Shown piece by piece: positions 1 through 6,976 of a stretch of 30,626 nucleotides of DNA. Under the pieces are notes generated by a model. The model saw nothing but the letters and a program-made list of their open reading frames with translations. It did not search any database and was not told the origin of the DNA. Location of the stretch: the NCBI GenBank assembly GCA_045806105.1, contig JBJMJY010000024.1:1-30626 (forward strand). The letters are read 5' to 3'. Position 1 is the stretch's first letter, and every line of letters starts with the position of its first letter. Made by a program: the position numbers and the translations under genes. Origin of the DNA: AC-32 sp045806105 (GTDB lineage: Bacteria; Actinomycetota; Thermoleophilia; Gaiellales; Gaiellaceae).

Positions 1-214
1 CGGCCTCCAGAAGGACACGGCGCTCGTGGGGACGCTCGGAGTCGTGGAGGCGTTCAACCAGTCGCAGATCTACTCGAACGCAACCTTCACGTACGGCTCG
101 TACCTCGCGGCCGCGGCACTCTTCGTCGCGATCACGATCCCGCTCGCCCGCTTCACGGACTGGCTGATTGCGCGCGACCGGAGGCGGCGCCAGGCCGCGG
201 GCGGTTTCGCATGA
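1..214 (+). CDS. Amino-acid ABC transporter permease, C-terminal fragment
   Basis: Only the last 70 or so residues are in the window, read from base 2 with no start visible. The fragment begins GLQKDTALVGTLGV, which resembles the conserved region before the last membrane segment of HisM/GlnP-type polar amino-acid permeases (KDTSLV-type motif). It has one hydrophobic segment (YLAAAALFVAITIPLA) and a basic cytoplasmic tail rich in Arg. The stop codon overlaps the ATG of the downstream ATPase (ATGA at 211-214), so the two are translationally coupled and together form a membrane importer for polar amino acids. The substrate cannot be told from this fragment, and the binding protein must lie to the left of the window if it is linked. 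Confidence 0.8.
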   Translation, partial: GLQKDTALVGTLGVVEAFNQSQIYSNATFTYGSYLAAAALFVAITIPLARFTDWLIARDRRRRQAAGGFA

Positions 215-954
215 GCTCGCTCAAGCTCGAGAACGTCCACAAGTCGTTCGGCGACCACGAGGTGTTGCGCGGGATCGACCTCGAGGTGGCCGAGCACGAG
301 GTCGTCTGCCTGATCGGCGCCTCGGGCTCGGGCAAGTCGACCTTGCTGCGCTGCGTGAACCTGCTCGAGCCGCTCGACGGAGGGCGCATCTGGCTCGGCG
401 ACGAGGAGATCACCCGCGGCAGCGTCGACGTGAACGCCGTGCGCCGGCGGATCGGCATCGTCTTCCAGGCCTTCAACCTCTTTCCGCACATGACGGTGTT
501 GCGGAACGTCACGCTGGGCCCGCGCGACGCGCTCGGGCTGTCTCGGGCCGAGGCGGAGGCGCGGGCGGTCGAGCTGCTGGCCCGCTTCGGCCTCGAGAGC
601 CGCCGCGACGACTATCCGGACCGTCTCTCCGGCGGTCAGCAGCAGCGCGTCGCGATCGTGCGTGCTCTCGCGATGCGCCCGGAGCTGATGCTGCTCGACG
701 AGGTCACGAGCGCGCTCGACCCCGAGCTCGTCGCGGAGGTCCTCAACGTGATCCGTGAGCTGGCCGCGGGCGGGATGACGATGGTGATCGCGACCCACGA
801 GATGGGGTTCGCCCGCGACATCGCGAACAGGGTCTGCTTCCTGGAGGAGGGGCTGATCCTCGAAGAGGGCTTACCGGAGGAGATCTTCACGAGGCCGAAG
901 GAGCCGCGCACCCAGCAGTTTCTCGAGCGGATCATCGAGGCCGGCAGGCTCTAG
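211..954 (+). CDS. Polar amino-acid ABC transporter ATP-binding protein (GlnQ/HisP family)
   Basis: This 247-residue protein is a complete cytoplasmic ABC ATPase that would power the permease encoded just upstream. Visible motifs are Walker A GASGSGKS (residues 36-43), the Q-loop in GIVFQAFNLFPHMTV, the signature LSGGQQQR (139-146), Walker B LMLLDE (159-164) and the switch histidine in ATHEMGF (196). The FQAFNLFPHMTVL and TSALDPELV stretches are typical of GlnQ/HisP-type amino-acid ATPases. One small departure is DEVTSALD, where most family members have DEPTSALD. The ATG start overlaps the permease stop. The stop codon lies in a strong hairpin that probably ends the transcript. Confidence 0.93.
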   Translation: MSSLKLENVHKSFGDHEVLRGIDLEVAEHEVVCLIGASGSGKSTLLRCVNLLEPLDGGRIWLGDEEITRGSVDVNAVRRRIGIVFQAFNLFPHMTVLRNVTLGPRDALGLSRAEAEARAVELLARFGLESRRDDYPDRLSGGQQQRVAIVRALAMRPELMLLDEVTSALDPELVAEVLNVIRELAAGGMTMVIATHEMGFARDIANRVCFLEEGLILEEGLPEEIFTRPKEPRTQQFLERIIEAGRL

Positions 955-976
955 CCGTCCTCCTGACGGTAGAGCC
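947..976 (+). terminator. Hairpin overlapping the stop of the amino-acid transporter operon
   Basis: GGCTCTA, a bulged G, CCGTC, loop CTCCT, then GACGG TAGAGCC. This gives a 12-bp stem with one bulged base, and the stop codon TAG (952-954) lies in its left arm. No T-run follows, so it may be a weak or Rho-assisted terminator or an mRNA 3'-end stabiliser. Confidence 0.55.
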
Positions 977-1038
977 GGCGGTGCGGTGCACGGCGAGAGC
1001 CTCGACCGGCAGGCCCTGTAAGGAGCGTGTAAAGCCGT

Positions 1039-1103
1039 CCCTCCCCAGGGGTCTATTACTTGCAAACGGGAAAACCCTGGTGGTGCAAGCCCAACCAGGG
1101 AGG
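1039..1103 (+). promoter_or_regulatory. Structured leader of the CHRD-domain gene, with the RBS in a hairpin arm
   Basis: CCCTGGT (1075-1081) can pair with ACCAGGG (1094-1100), and the latter contains half of the Shine-Dalgarno AGGGAGG (1097-1103). The same CCCTGG can instead pair with CCAGGG (1045-1050), and CCTCCC (1040-1045) can pair with the SD itself (GGGAGG, 1098-1103). The arms are mutually exclusive, as in translational switches. No known riboswitch class was recognised with confidence, and the transcription start is not known, so the upstream arm may not be transcribed. Confidence 0.35.
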
Positions 1104-1114
1104 ACAAACACATC

Positions 1115-1723
1115 ATGAGACGCTACGGACTGCTGCTCACGGTCGCGCTTGTCGCGCTCGTGGGTTACAGCGCACAGGCCGCAACGTCTGCGCACAAGAC
1201 CGTTATCTGCCACGCGACCAGGGCCGGTGTTGCGAAGCCCTACGTTCGCATCGCGACCGCCAACCGCGCCGTAATCCGGGCGCATCGCAACCGCCATGCT
1301 GGCGACATCGTGAACCCGGCCGCGGGTCTGTGCCCCAAGCAGCGGCTGAGTTGGTCGCGCGGCGGGCGGGCGATCACCACGGGCCTCGTGCCGGTGCCGC
1401 CCAACACCGAGGGCGCCGGCAGCTTCGCCGCCCAGTCGAACCTCGGTCAGGGCCGGATCTGCTGGAGGCTCACCGTCACCGAGTTGACCGACGTGACCGC
1501 GGCCCACATCCACTACCGGACCGGCCCGAAGGCGCGGACAGTTGCGGTTCCGCTGGCCCTGCCGGCACCGTTCACGGCGCCGACGACGGGTTGCACGAAC
1601 GCGCCGCGCGGGCTCCTGAGGCAGATCCTTGTGCACCCCGGCGCGTTCTACGTGAACGTCCACACGATGACGTACCCCGACGGGGCGGTCTCGGGGATGC
1701 TCAAGAAGGCGACCAAGCGCTAG
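1115..1723 (+). CDS. Secreted CHRD-domain protein
   Basis: This 202-residue protein begins with a Sec signal peptide (MRRYGLLLTVALVALVGYSA, cleavage probably after AQA near residue 22). The C-terminal half, from about residue 78, matches the CHRD fold found in chordin and many bacterial secreted proteins: a LTVTELTDVTAAHIHYR segment followed by FYVNVHTMTYPDGAVSGML, the characteristic AHIH and NVHT...G..RG-like ends of the domain. The region between (residues 23-75) has Cys-His-rich stretches (ICHAT, GLCPK) of unknown role. Function in bacteria is not established; it is likely extracellular. The ATG is preceded by AGGGAGG with an 11-base spacing. It is a single-gene unit with its own leader and terminator. 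Confidence 0.85.
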   Translation: MRRYGLLLTVALVALVGYSAQAATSAHKTVICHATRAGVAKPYVRIATANRAVIRAHRNRHAGDIVNPAAGLCPKQRLSWSRGGRAITTGLVPVPPNTEGAGSFAAQSNLGQGRICWRLTVTELTDVTAAHIHYRTGPKARTVAVPLALPAPFTAPTTGCTNAPRGLLRQILVHPGAFYVNVHTMTYPDGAVSGMLKKATKR

Positions 1724-1745
1724 CGCTTCGAGCGCTCTTGATCTG

Positions 1746-1779
1746 GACGAGGCCCGGCTCACGCCGGGCCTCGTCGTTT
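1746..1779 (+). terminator. Rho-independent terminator of the CHRD gene
   Basis: There is a perfect 13-bp stem, GACGAGGCCCGGC (1746-1758) with GCCGGGCCTCGTC (1763-1775), loop TCAC, followed by GTTT. It lies 22 bases after the CHRD stop and ends 7 bases before the stop of the convergent gene, so it may serve both directions. Confidence 0.9.
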
Positions 1780-1786
1780 CCTGTCG

Positions 1787-2353
1787 CTAGGCGGAGACGC
1801 CGTCGAGCAGCGCCCAGTTCGCCGCGAGGGCGGCCTCGGCCAGGCCGACCAGGCGCGGATCGTCGCTGCCCTCGAGCGTGCTGCGGGCCTCGGCCGCGTG
1901 CTCGTGATCGCGCTCGCCGTGGACGGCGAAGTACTCGACCCCGGCCGAGCTGTCCGAGAAGCCGTAGTGGTCGACGAGGCCGCGGAGCTTCGTCTGCGAG
2001 ATCGCCGGCTGCCCGGCCTCGATCGCGTAGAGGATCGCAGCGGCGCCGAGCTCGTCGTCGGCGGCGGCCCAGGCGCTGGCGCAGCAGCGCGTCTCGGGGA
2101 GTGGCTCGATCGCCTCGGTACCGAGCGCGGAGGCGAAGTCGTCCCAGAGCGCGATGTGCGCGGCTTCCTCGTCGGCGTGCAGCCGCGCGGTGCGGGCGGC
2201 GCGCGCGAGCGCGACCACGGCGTGCCGGTACTCGCCGGCGTAGCGCGCCAGCTCCTCGCGCGTCAGCTCACCCTGCTCCCAACGCGTGTAGAACGGATGC
2301 TCGAGCACGTTCCAGCGCTCCCGAGCCGCGTCGATCCCTGCGATCACGTCCAT
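1787..2353 (-). CDS. Heme-oxygenase-like diiron oxidase (PqqC/CADD/TenA-like)
   Basis: This 188-residue, all-helical cytoplasmic protein is of the TenA/PqqC-like superfamily. Candidate metal ligands are E62/E63 and H66 (ADEEAAH), E112 (YAIEAGQP) and the pair of ligand turns H145-xxx-D149-xx-H152 (HGERDHEH). The last of these matches the HxxxDxxH of CADD-type diiron oxidases, and the EAGQP stretch is also typical of that group. Family members oxidise or cleave small molecules (for example in pABA or PQQ formation), but the substrate here is unknown and there is no pathway neighbour. The ATG at 2353 has a strong GGGAGGAG ribosome site. The gene diverges from the ABC ATPase at 2428 and runs towards the CHRD terminator. 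Confidence 0.72.
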   Translation of the reverse strand: MDVIAGIDAARERWNVLEHPFYTRWEQGELTREELARYAGEYRHAVVALARAARTARLHADEEAAHIALWDDFASALGTEAIEPLPETRCCASAWAAADDELGAAAILYAIEAGQPAISQTKLRGLVDHYGFSDSSAGVEYFAVHGERDHEHAAEARSTLEGSDDPRLVGLAEAALAANWALLDGVSA

Positions 2354-2388
2354 CCTGGGCTCCTCCCGTCGCTCGACCCCGTGGAATG

Positions 2389-2394
2389 ATCCTA
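2389..2394 (-). promoter_or_regulatory. Candidate -10 box (TAGGAT) for the diiron-oxidase gene
   Basis: TAGGAT on the minus strand fits TANNNT and would give a leader of about 30 bases containing the GGGAGGAG site before the ATG at 2353. No convincing -35 was found. Confidence 0.3.
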
Positions 2395-2427
2395 CTGCGG
2401 CAGCCCGACGGTTGGCACTCTGGAGGG

Positions 2428-3087
2428 ATGGCGGTCGTGCGGCTGCGCGGTGTGGTCAAGGTCCACGGGGAGGGCCGGGCCGCCCTGCGGGTGCTCGACG
2501 GCCTGGATCTCGAGGTGGAGGCCGGCGAGCTCGTCGCGGTCACGGGCCGCTCCGGCTCCGGGAAGTCGACGCTGCTGAACGTGGTCGGCGCGCTCGACCG
2601 CGCCGACAGCGGCGTCGTCGAGGTCGCCCGCGTACGGCTCGACCAGGTACCCGAGCGCGTGCTCGCGCCGCTGCGGCGCGACCGGATCGGCTTCGTCTTC
2701 CAGAGCTTCCACCTGCTGCCGGAGCTGACGGGGCTCGAGAACGTGCTCTTGCCGGCGCGGCTGAACGGACGAGGGCCCGCCCTCGAGCGCGGACGCGAGC
2801 TGGTCGAGCGCCTCGGACTCGGCGACGCGGCGCAGCGCCTGCCGACGGTGCTCTCCGGCGGCGAGCAGCAGCGGCTCGCGATCGCCCGGGCGCTTGTCAA
2901 CGACCCGGAGCTCGTGCTCGCCGACGAGCCGACGGGAAACCTCGACGCCGACTCCGGCGAGGTCGTGCTCTCGCTGCTGCGGGCGATCGCCGACGAGGGG
3001 CGTGCCGTGCTGCTGGTGACGCACGAGCGCGAGGCGACGCGGCGAGCCGATCGCGTGCTGCGCCTCGAGGGAGGCCGGCTGCGGTGA
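2428..3087 (+). CDS. ABC transporter ATP-binding protein (LolD/MacB type)
   Basis: This is a 219-residue ATPase that pairs with the FtsX-like permease immediately downstream. Motifs: Walker A GRSGSGKS (40-47), the Q-loop region FVFQSFHLLPELTGLENV, signature LSGGEQQR (142-149), Walker B LVLADEPTGNLD (162-173) and the switch His in LLVTHE. The FQSFHLLPELT and DEPTGNLD stretches are hallmarks of the LolD/MacB/FtsE branch, which drives mechanotransmission rather than classical import. The start is uncertain. GGAGGG (2422-2427) abuts the ATG at 2428 but sits 9-10 bases before the in-frame GTG at 2437, so GTG 2437 may be the real start. The 3' end overlaps the permease start (GTGA, 3084-3087). Confidence 0.9.
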   Translation: MAVVRLRGVVKVHGEGRAALRVLDGLDLEVEAGELVAVTGRSGSGKSTLLNVVGALDRADSGVVEVARVRLDQVPERVLAPLRRDRIGFVFQSFHLLPELTGLENVLLPARLNGRGPALERGRELVERLGLGDAAQRLPTVLSGGEQQRLAIARALVNDPELVLADEPTGNLDADSGEVVLSLLRAIADEGRAVLLVTHEREATRRADRVLRLEGGRLR

Positions 3088-5357
3088 GGGCGATCCTCGC
3101 CTACACCCTGGCCCGCCTACGGGCGCGCCGCTGCCGCGTGCTGCTCGCGGCCGGCGGGATCGCCGCGGCGGGGGCGATGCTCGGCGCATCGGTGACGGTG
3201 GCGTACGGCCTCGCGACGGGGTTCGACCGCACTGCCGCGCGGGCGCAGCTGCCGGACATCCTCGCGACCTTCCAGCCCGAGCCGCGTGGGGACGTTGCGC
3301 GCGTCGTCTCGAGCCTCGCCAACGTCCGCGCCGTCTCGTACCGGCTGCAGGTCGCGCACGTCTACCTCGCGGCCGGGAGCCGCTACGAGGACGACGGAAC
3401 CGTGGTCGGGCTGCGCAGCGGGGGGCCGCGCGGCTACGCGCTCGTGAGCGGGCGCGACCTTCGCGCTCCGCGTGAGGTCGTGGTCGAGCAGGGCCTCGCG
3501 CGCGAGTGGCGCCTGCGTCCAGGCTCGCGGATCGACGCGGGCGGCGACGAGGTGCGCGTGGTCGGCGTGGCGGTCGCGCCCGACAACGTCTCCTTCCCGC
3601 TCGCGCGCGGCCCTCGCGTCTGGCTCGGCTACCGCGAGGCCGCCGCGGTCACCGGGATGGCGCCCGGGACGGTCAACTCGGTGCTGATCTGGCTCGCGAA
3701 CCCGCGGCTGGTCGACGTGACGCTGGCCCAGGCGAGGTCGGCGAGCCTCGGCGTGGAGGGCTTGCGCGTGACGACGCGCGCCGGCCTGCAGGTGCTGATC
3801 GGCCAGGCGGCCGGGATCGTGATCGCCCTGCTCGTGGCGTTCTCGGTGATCGCGCTCGTCGTGGCCGGGACGATGCTCGCCGCCTCCGCCAACGCCGAGG
3901 TCCAGCGCCGCCTCCACGGGCTCGGCCTGCTGCGGGCGCTCGGCGCTCCGCCGCACGCGGTGATCGCGGCCGCCGTGGTCGAGGCCGTCACGATCGCGCT
4001 GCCCGCGGGGGCGATCGGCCTCGTCGCGGGTTGGGCCGCGGTCACCTCGCCCCTCGACCGGCTGCTCGCGAACCTGAGCCAGCTCGGGCCCGGCGCCTCG
4101 GTGGCTCCGCTCCTGGGCGGCGTGCTCGCGGCGCTCGTCGCCCTGGTGGCGGCCGCCTCGGCCTGGCCTGCCTGGCGCGCGACGCGCGGCTCGGCAGCCG
4201 CGACGCTGCAGCGCGGCGACGTCGTCGGCTCGGCGCGGCTGCTCCCCGGAGGGGGCGGCCCGGCGGCGCTCGGCCTGCGGATGGCCGCGGCGCGGCCCGC
4301 CCGGACGCTCGGCGGCACCGTCGTCCTCGGCTCCGCCGTCGTAGTGATCCTGCTGATTCTCTCGATCGCCGCGCTCCTGCTGCGGCTCGACCGCAACCCG
4401 GTCGCCGTCGGCAAGAGGTACCAGCTGACGGTCAGCGCCGCACCGCGGGACGCGGGTCACATCGCGCGGATGCCTGGCGTCGAGGCCGCAGCGCCGCGCT
4501 ACGAGGTGAATGCAGCCGACTCGTTCGAGCTCGGGGAGCCGTTCACCGTCATCGCGTTCCCCGGCGACCACACGCGCTTCGAGGCGCCGGCACTCGTGGA
4601 GGGACGGCGGCTGCGCGGGCCGCGGGAGGCCGAGGTCGGGCTCGGCCTGGCGCAGATCCTCAACCTGCGGCCCGGTGCGGCTCTCGCCGCGCAGCTCCCG
4701 AGCGGGCGCGAGGTGCGCTTCCGCGTCGCCGGGGTCGTGAAGGCGTTCGAGCGGCAGGGCCGCGTCGTGTACGTCCAGCCGCAGCGGCTCGGCGCAGAGG
4801 CGGCCGCGGAGATCGCCGTTCGGCTGCGACCGTCCGCCGACGTCTCGGCCGTGGAGGGTGAGCTCGAACGCGCCGGCTTCTTCTCGACTGCGTCGCGCGG
4901 GATCGCCGGCGAGTCCGTGCAGAGCTGGGCCTCACGCTCGAGCGGGTTCATCGGCGTGCTCGTCGCGCTGCTGCGGACGGTCGCCTTGCTCGACGCGCTC
5001 GTCTGCCTGTATGCGATCGCGCAGCTGCTCGCGCTGACGGTGCAGGAGCGGCGTCACGGCCTCGCGACCGTCCGCGCGCTCGGCGGCGGCACGCGGCAGC
5101 TCGCGATCATCGTCGCGGCCGCCGCGGCACCGGTTGTCGTCCTGGCGGTCGTGGCCGGCACGCTCGCCGAGCGGTGGGTGGTCGGGCCTGCGGTCGCGCG
5201 GATGGCGGCGAGCTATGTCTCGCTCGCGCTCGAGCCCTCGGCCGCAGCCGTCGGCGCGACCGCCATGGGCCTCGCGCTGGGAACGGCGCTGACGGTGCTG
5301 TGGGCGACACGGCTCGTCACGCACGGCCCCGTCGTCGGCGGCCTGCGCGAGCCCTAG
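3084..5357 (+). CDS. Large FtsX-like (MacB-type) ABC permease
   Basis: This 757-residue membrane protein with a GTG start overlaps the ATPase stop. It has the layout of a duplicated FtsX permease. There is one N-terminal membrane segment (about 13-37) and a large extracytoplasmic domain. Three membrane segments follow around residues 245-390, including the GLLRALGAPPHAVIAA cytoplasmic loop that contacts the ATPase. The second half starts with another membrane segment near 420, a second extracytoplasmic domain, and three final segments around 615-745 with the matching loop GLATVRALGGGTRQLAII. Such permeases move lipids, lipoproteins, peptides or antibiotics, or sense them; the substrate is not predictable here. 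The stop codon shares the palindrome CTAG (5354-5357) with the convergent metallophosphoesterase. Confidence 0.88.
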   Translation: MRAILAYTLARLRARRCRVLLAAGGIAAAGAMLGASVTVAYGLATGFDRTAARAQLPDILATFQPEPRGDVARVVSSLANVRAVSYRLQVAHVYLAAGSRYEDDGTVVGLRSGGPRGYALVSGRDLRAPREVVVEQGLAREWRLRPGSRIDAGGDEVRVVGVAVAPDNVSFPLARGPRVWLGYREAAAVTGMAPGTVNSVLIWLANPRLVDVTLAQARSASLGVEGLRVTTRAGLQVLIGQAAGIVIALLVAFSVIALVVAGTMLAASANAEVQRRLHGLGLLRALGAPPHAVIAAAVVEAVTIALPAGAIGLVAGWAAVTSPLDRLLANLSQLGPGASVAPLLGGVLAALVALVAAASAWPAWRATRGSAAATLQRGDVVGSARLLPGGGGPAALGLRMAAARPARTLGGTVVLGSAVVVILLILSIAALLLRLDRNPVAVGKRYQLTVSAAPRDAGHIARMPGVEAAAPRYEVNAADSFELGEPFTVIAFPGDHTRFEAPALVEGRRLRGPREAEVGLGLAQILNLRPGAALAAQLPSGREVRFRVAGVVKAFERQGRVVYVQPQRLGAEAAAEIAVRLRPSADVSAVEGELERAGFFSTASRGIAGESVQSWASRSSGFIGVLVALLRTVALLDALVCLYAIAQLLALTVQERRHGLATVRALGGGTRQLAIIVAAAAAPVVVLAVVAGTLAERWVVGPAVARMAASYVSLALEPSAAAVGATAMGLALGTALTVLWATRLVTHGPVVGGLREP

Positions 5358-6796
5358 CGGACATACAGCCGTGCGTTGCGGTCGGCGCGCTGCCCGGCGA
5401 GGCCCTGCACGCGGCCGCCCTGGAAGTCGAGGTAGGCGAGCTCGCGCGAGATCTCGGCGTCGCGGTCGGACGGGTCGTGGTCGAGCATCCACGTCTGCAG
5501 GACGAGGCCGCCGTTCGAGGTGCGGTCGAGCTCGAACGCGCGTGCCTGCTGCGGGTAGTCGGCGAGCGACGAGGTCTCGACGAGCCAGTAGTGCGAGCGC
5601 GGCCGGATCGCGTTGCGGTGCGTGTCACCTGCGATCGCGGCGACGACGTTGCGGTCGCGGTCGAGTAGCGCGAGCGCGGCGGCGCCCCCGGAGGCCGAGC
5701 GCAGCGGCGTGTGGCTTAAGACGACGACCGGCTGCGTGCCGGCGGCGCGTAGCTGCCCCGCGAGCCAGCGCAGTTGCGCCGGCCGAATCAGGCCTTTCGC
5801 ACCCGTGCGGCGCCGGATGGTGTCGAGCACGATCGCGCGAGCGGCGCCGAGGTCGAAGGCGTAGTCGAGCAGCGGCCCGCTGCCGCCGTGGCCGCTCGCG
5901 CTGCGCAGCGCCGCGAGCGTCTCCGCGGCGGACAGTTCCCGGCGCTGCGGATCGGCCGGCACGCGTGCGGAGCGCCCCGGCAGGCCGCGGCTGAGCAGCC
6001 GCGCGACGACGGCCGGGGTCAGCTCGAGCCCCTGCACGGCTTGCAGTGCGGCTGCGTCCAGGGCCAGGAGCTTGCGGTCTCCGGTCGCAATGGCGTTCGT
6101 GCGCGGGCTCGGCGCGACGTTCCCCTGCACGAGCAGGTCATGGTTGCCGACGACGGGGTACCACGGCGCATGGATGCCGGGCGAGGCGAACGGGCGCTCG
6201 GCGCGGGCAAGCAGGCCCGGGTGGCGCGGTGGGTCGACGTCGGGACGGTAGTAGTACGGATCCGGGTCGGAGGCCGCCTGCACTCCGCGGTAGCCGGGCG
6301 CGCCGCCGTTCGGGTCGACACGGCCGCCGCGCAGGATCGCGACCGCCTCGTCCAGTTCGTTTCGCTGCGCGTTGTCGATCAGGTCGCCCGTCACGATCAC
6401 GGCCTCCGGCTTCAGCGCGTTCACCGATCGCACCGCGGCCGTGAGAACCCGACCGCTCAGCGCCTCCTGCGGCCGGAAGGCGGAAGTGAAGGGCGGGCCG
6501 CGGCGGTCGAGCACCTCGAGCCGCGCCGGCGACTCCTCGTCAATGACGTGCGCGTCGGTGATCTGGGCGAAGAGCGCGAGCCGCCGCACGACGCGCGAGC
6601 GCGGCGCGAGCTCTGTCCGGTCGACAAGGGGCTCGCCGGACGCGCGCTCGAGGACGCCGTCGCCGTTGCGGTCGCGGAAGGTCGCGTTCGGGGTCGAGCC
6701 GGGCGCCGCGCTGCCGCCGCGCACCAGGAGGAAGGCGAGCACCGCGCCGCCCGCGACGAGCGCCGCCGCGACGACGACGAAACCTCTTCGGCCCAC
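5354..6796 (-). CDS. Secreted or membrane-anchored metallophosphoesterase
   Basis: This 480-residue protein starts at GTG. A hydrophobic N-terminus (FVVVAAALVAGGAVLAFLLV) acts as a signal or anchor, so the enzyme works outside the membrane. Calcineurin-type motifs: D81-x-H83 (ITDAHVID), G-D138 (VTGDLIDN), GNHD (217-220), SHTP (361-364) and a final GDTH (390-393). The family usually has GHxH at the last site, so Asp391 stands where a metal-binding His is expected. An EF-hand-like calcium loop, DRNGDGVLE (42-50), follows the anchor. The length and the RPEAVIVTGDLIDN-type layout resemble the actinobacterial TIGR03767-like phosphoesterases; the substrate is unknown. A strong hairpin lies 20 bases before the start and no clear ribosome site is visible. 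Confidence 0.8.
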   Translation of the reverse strand: MGRRGFVVVAAALVAGGAVLAFLLVRGGSAAPGSTPNATFRDRNGDGVLERASGEPLVDRTELAPRSRVVRRLALFAQITDAHVIDEESPARLEVLDRRGPPFTSAFRPQEALSGRVLTAAVRSVNALKPEAVIVTGDLIDNAQRNELDEAVAILRGGRVDPNGGAPGYRGVQAASDPDPYYYRPDVDPPRHPGLLARAERPFASPGIHAPWYPVVGNHDLLVQGNVAPSPRTNAIATGDRKLLALDAAALQAVQGLELTPAVVARLLSRGLPGRSARVPADPQRRELSAAETLAALRSASGHGGSGPLLDYAFDLGAARAIVLDTIRRRTGAKGLIRPAQLRWLAGQLRAAGTQPVVVLSHTPLRSASGGAAALALLDRDRNVVAAIAGDTHRNAIRPRSHYWLVETSSLADYPQQARAFELDRTSNGGLVLQTWMLDHDPSDRDAEISRELAYLDFQGGRVQGLAGQRADRNARLYVR

Positions 6797-6816
6797 CGGG
6801 GAATGGTGCCCGACGA

Positions 6817-6846
6817 GAAAGGGGCGGCCGCCGAGCCGCCCCTTTC
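6817..6846. terminator. Terminator-type hairpin between divergent genes
   Basis: A perfect 12-bp stem is formed by GAAAGGGGCGGC (6817-6828) and GCCGCCCCTTTC (6835-6846), loop CGCCGA. The AAAGGGG...CCCCTTT ends give it the look of a bidirectional terminator, yet the flanking genes diverge. It could block read-through into the opposite gene or sit in the leader of the phosphoesterase as an attenuator. Confidence 0.55.
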
Positions 6847-6932
6847 GCTGTCCACCAGCCTCTCGTTACTCGTACTGCGGCGCGGAGAGGACACCCCCAA
6901 ACTCGGCCCCAAGGTTTCTGCTGCACTGGCTC

Positions 6933-6938
6933 TACAAT
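6933..6938 (+). promoter_or_regulatory. Candidate -10 box TACAAT of the cyclase-LuxR regulator
   Basis: TACAAT is close to the TATAAT consensus in otherwise GC-rich sequence. It would start a leader of about 32 bases that includes AGAGGG (6960-6965), 11 bases before the TTG start at 6977. No clear -35 is seen. Confidence 0.45.
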
Positions 6939-6976
6939 TCAGCCTCCGGGCGGTAAACCAGAGGGATTTCGGCAAT

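Noticed and set aside
211..954. DEVTSALD in the amino-acid ATPase as a broken Walker B/D-loop
   Set aside because: The catalytic Glu and the D-loop Asp are intact. Only the Pro is replaced by Val, a tolerated variation.
1060..1103. Possible c-di-GMP-I (GEMM) riboswitch before the CHRD gene (GCAAACGGGAAAACC...GTGCAAGCC)
   Set aside because: Short pieces resemble the GEMM consensus, but there is no GNRA hairpin, the spacing does not fit, and the whole candidate would overlap the ribosome site. It is kept only as an unclassified structured leader.
5371..6956. Long plus-strand frames opposite the metallophosphoesterase, and similar Arg/Pro/Ala-rich frames opposite most genes
   Set aside because: They have the biased composition of antisense or out-of-phase reading of GC-rich coding DNA, and lack domains and ribosome sites.
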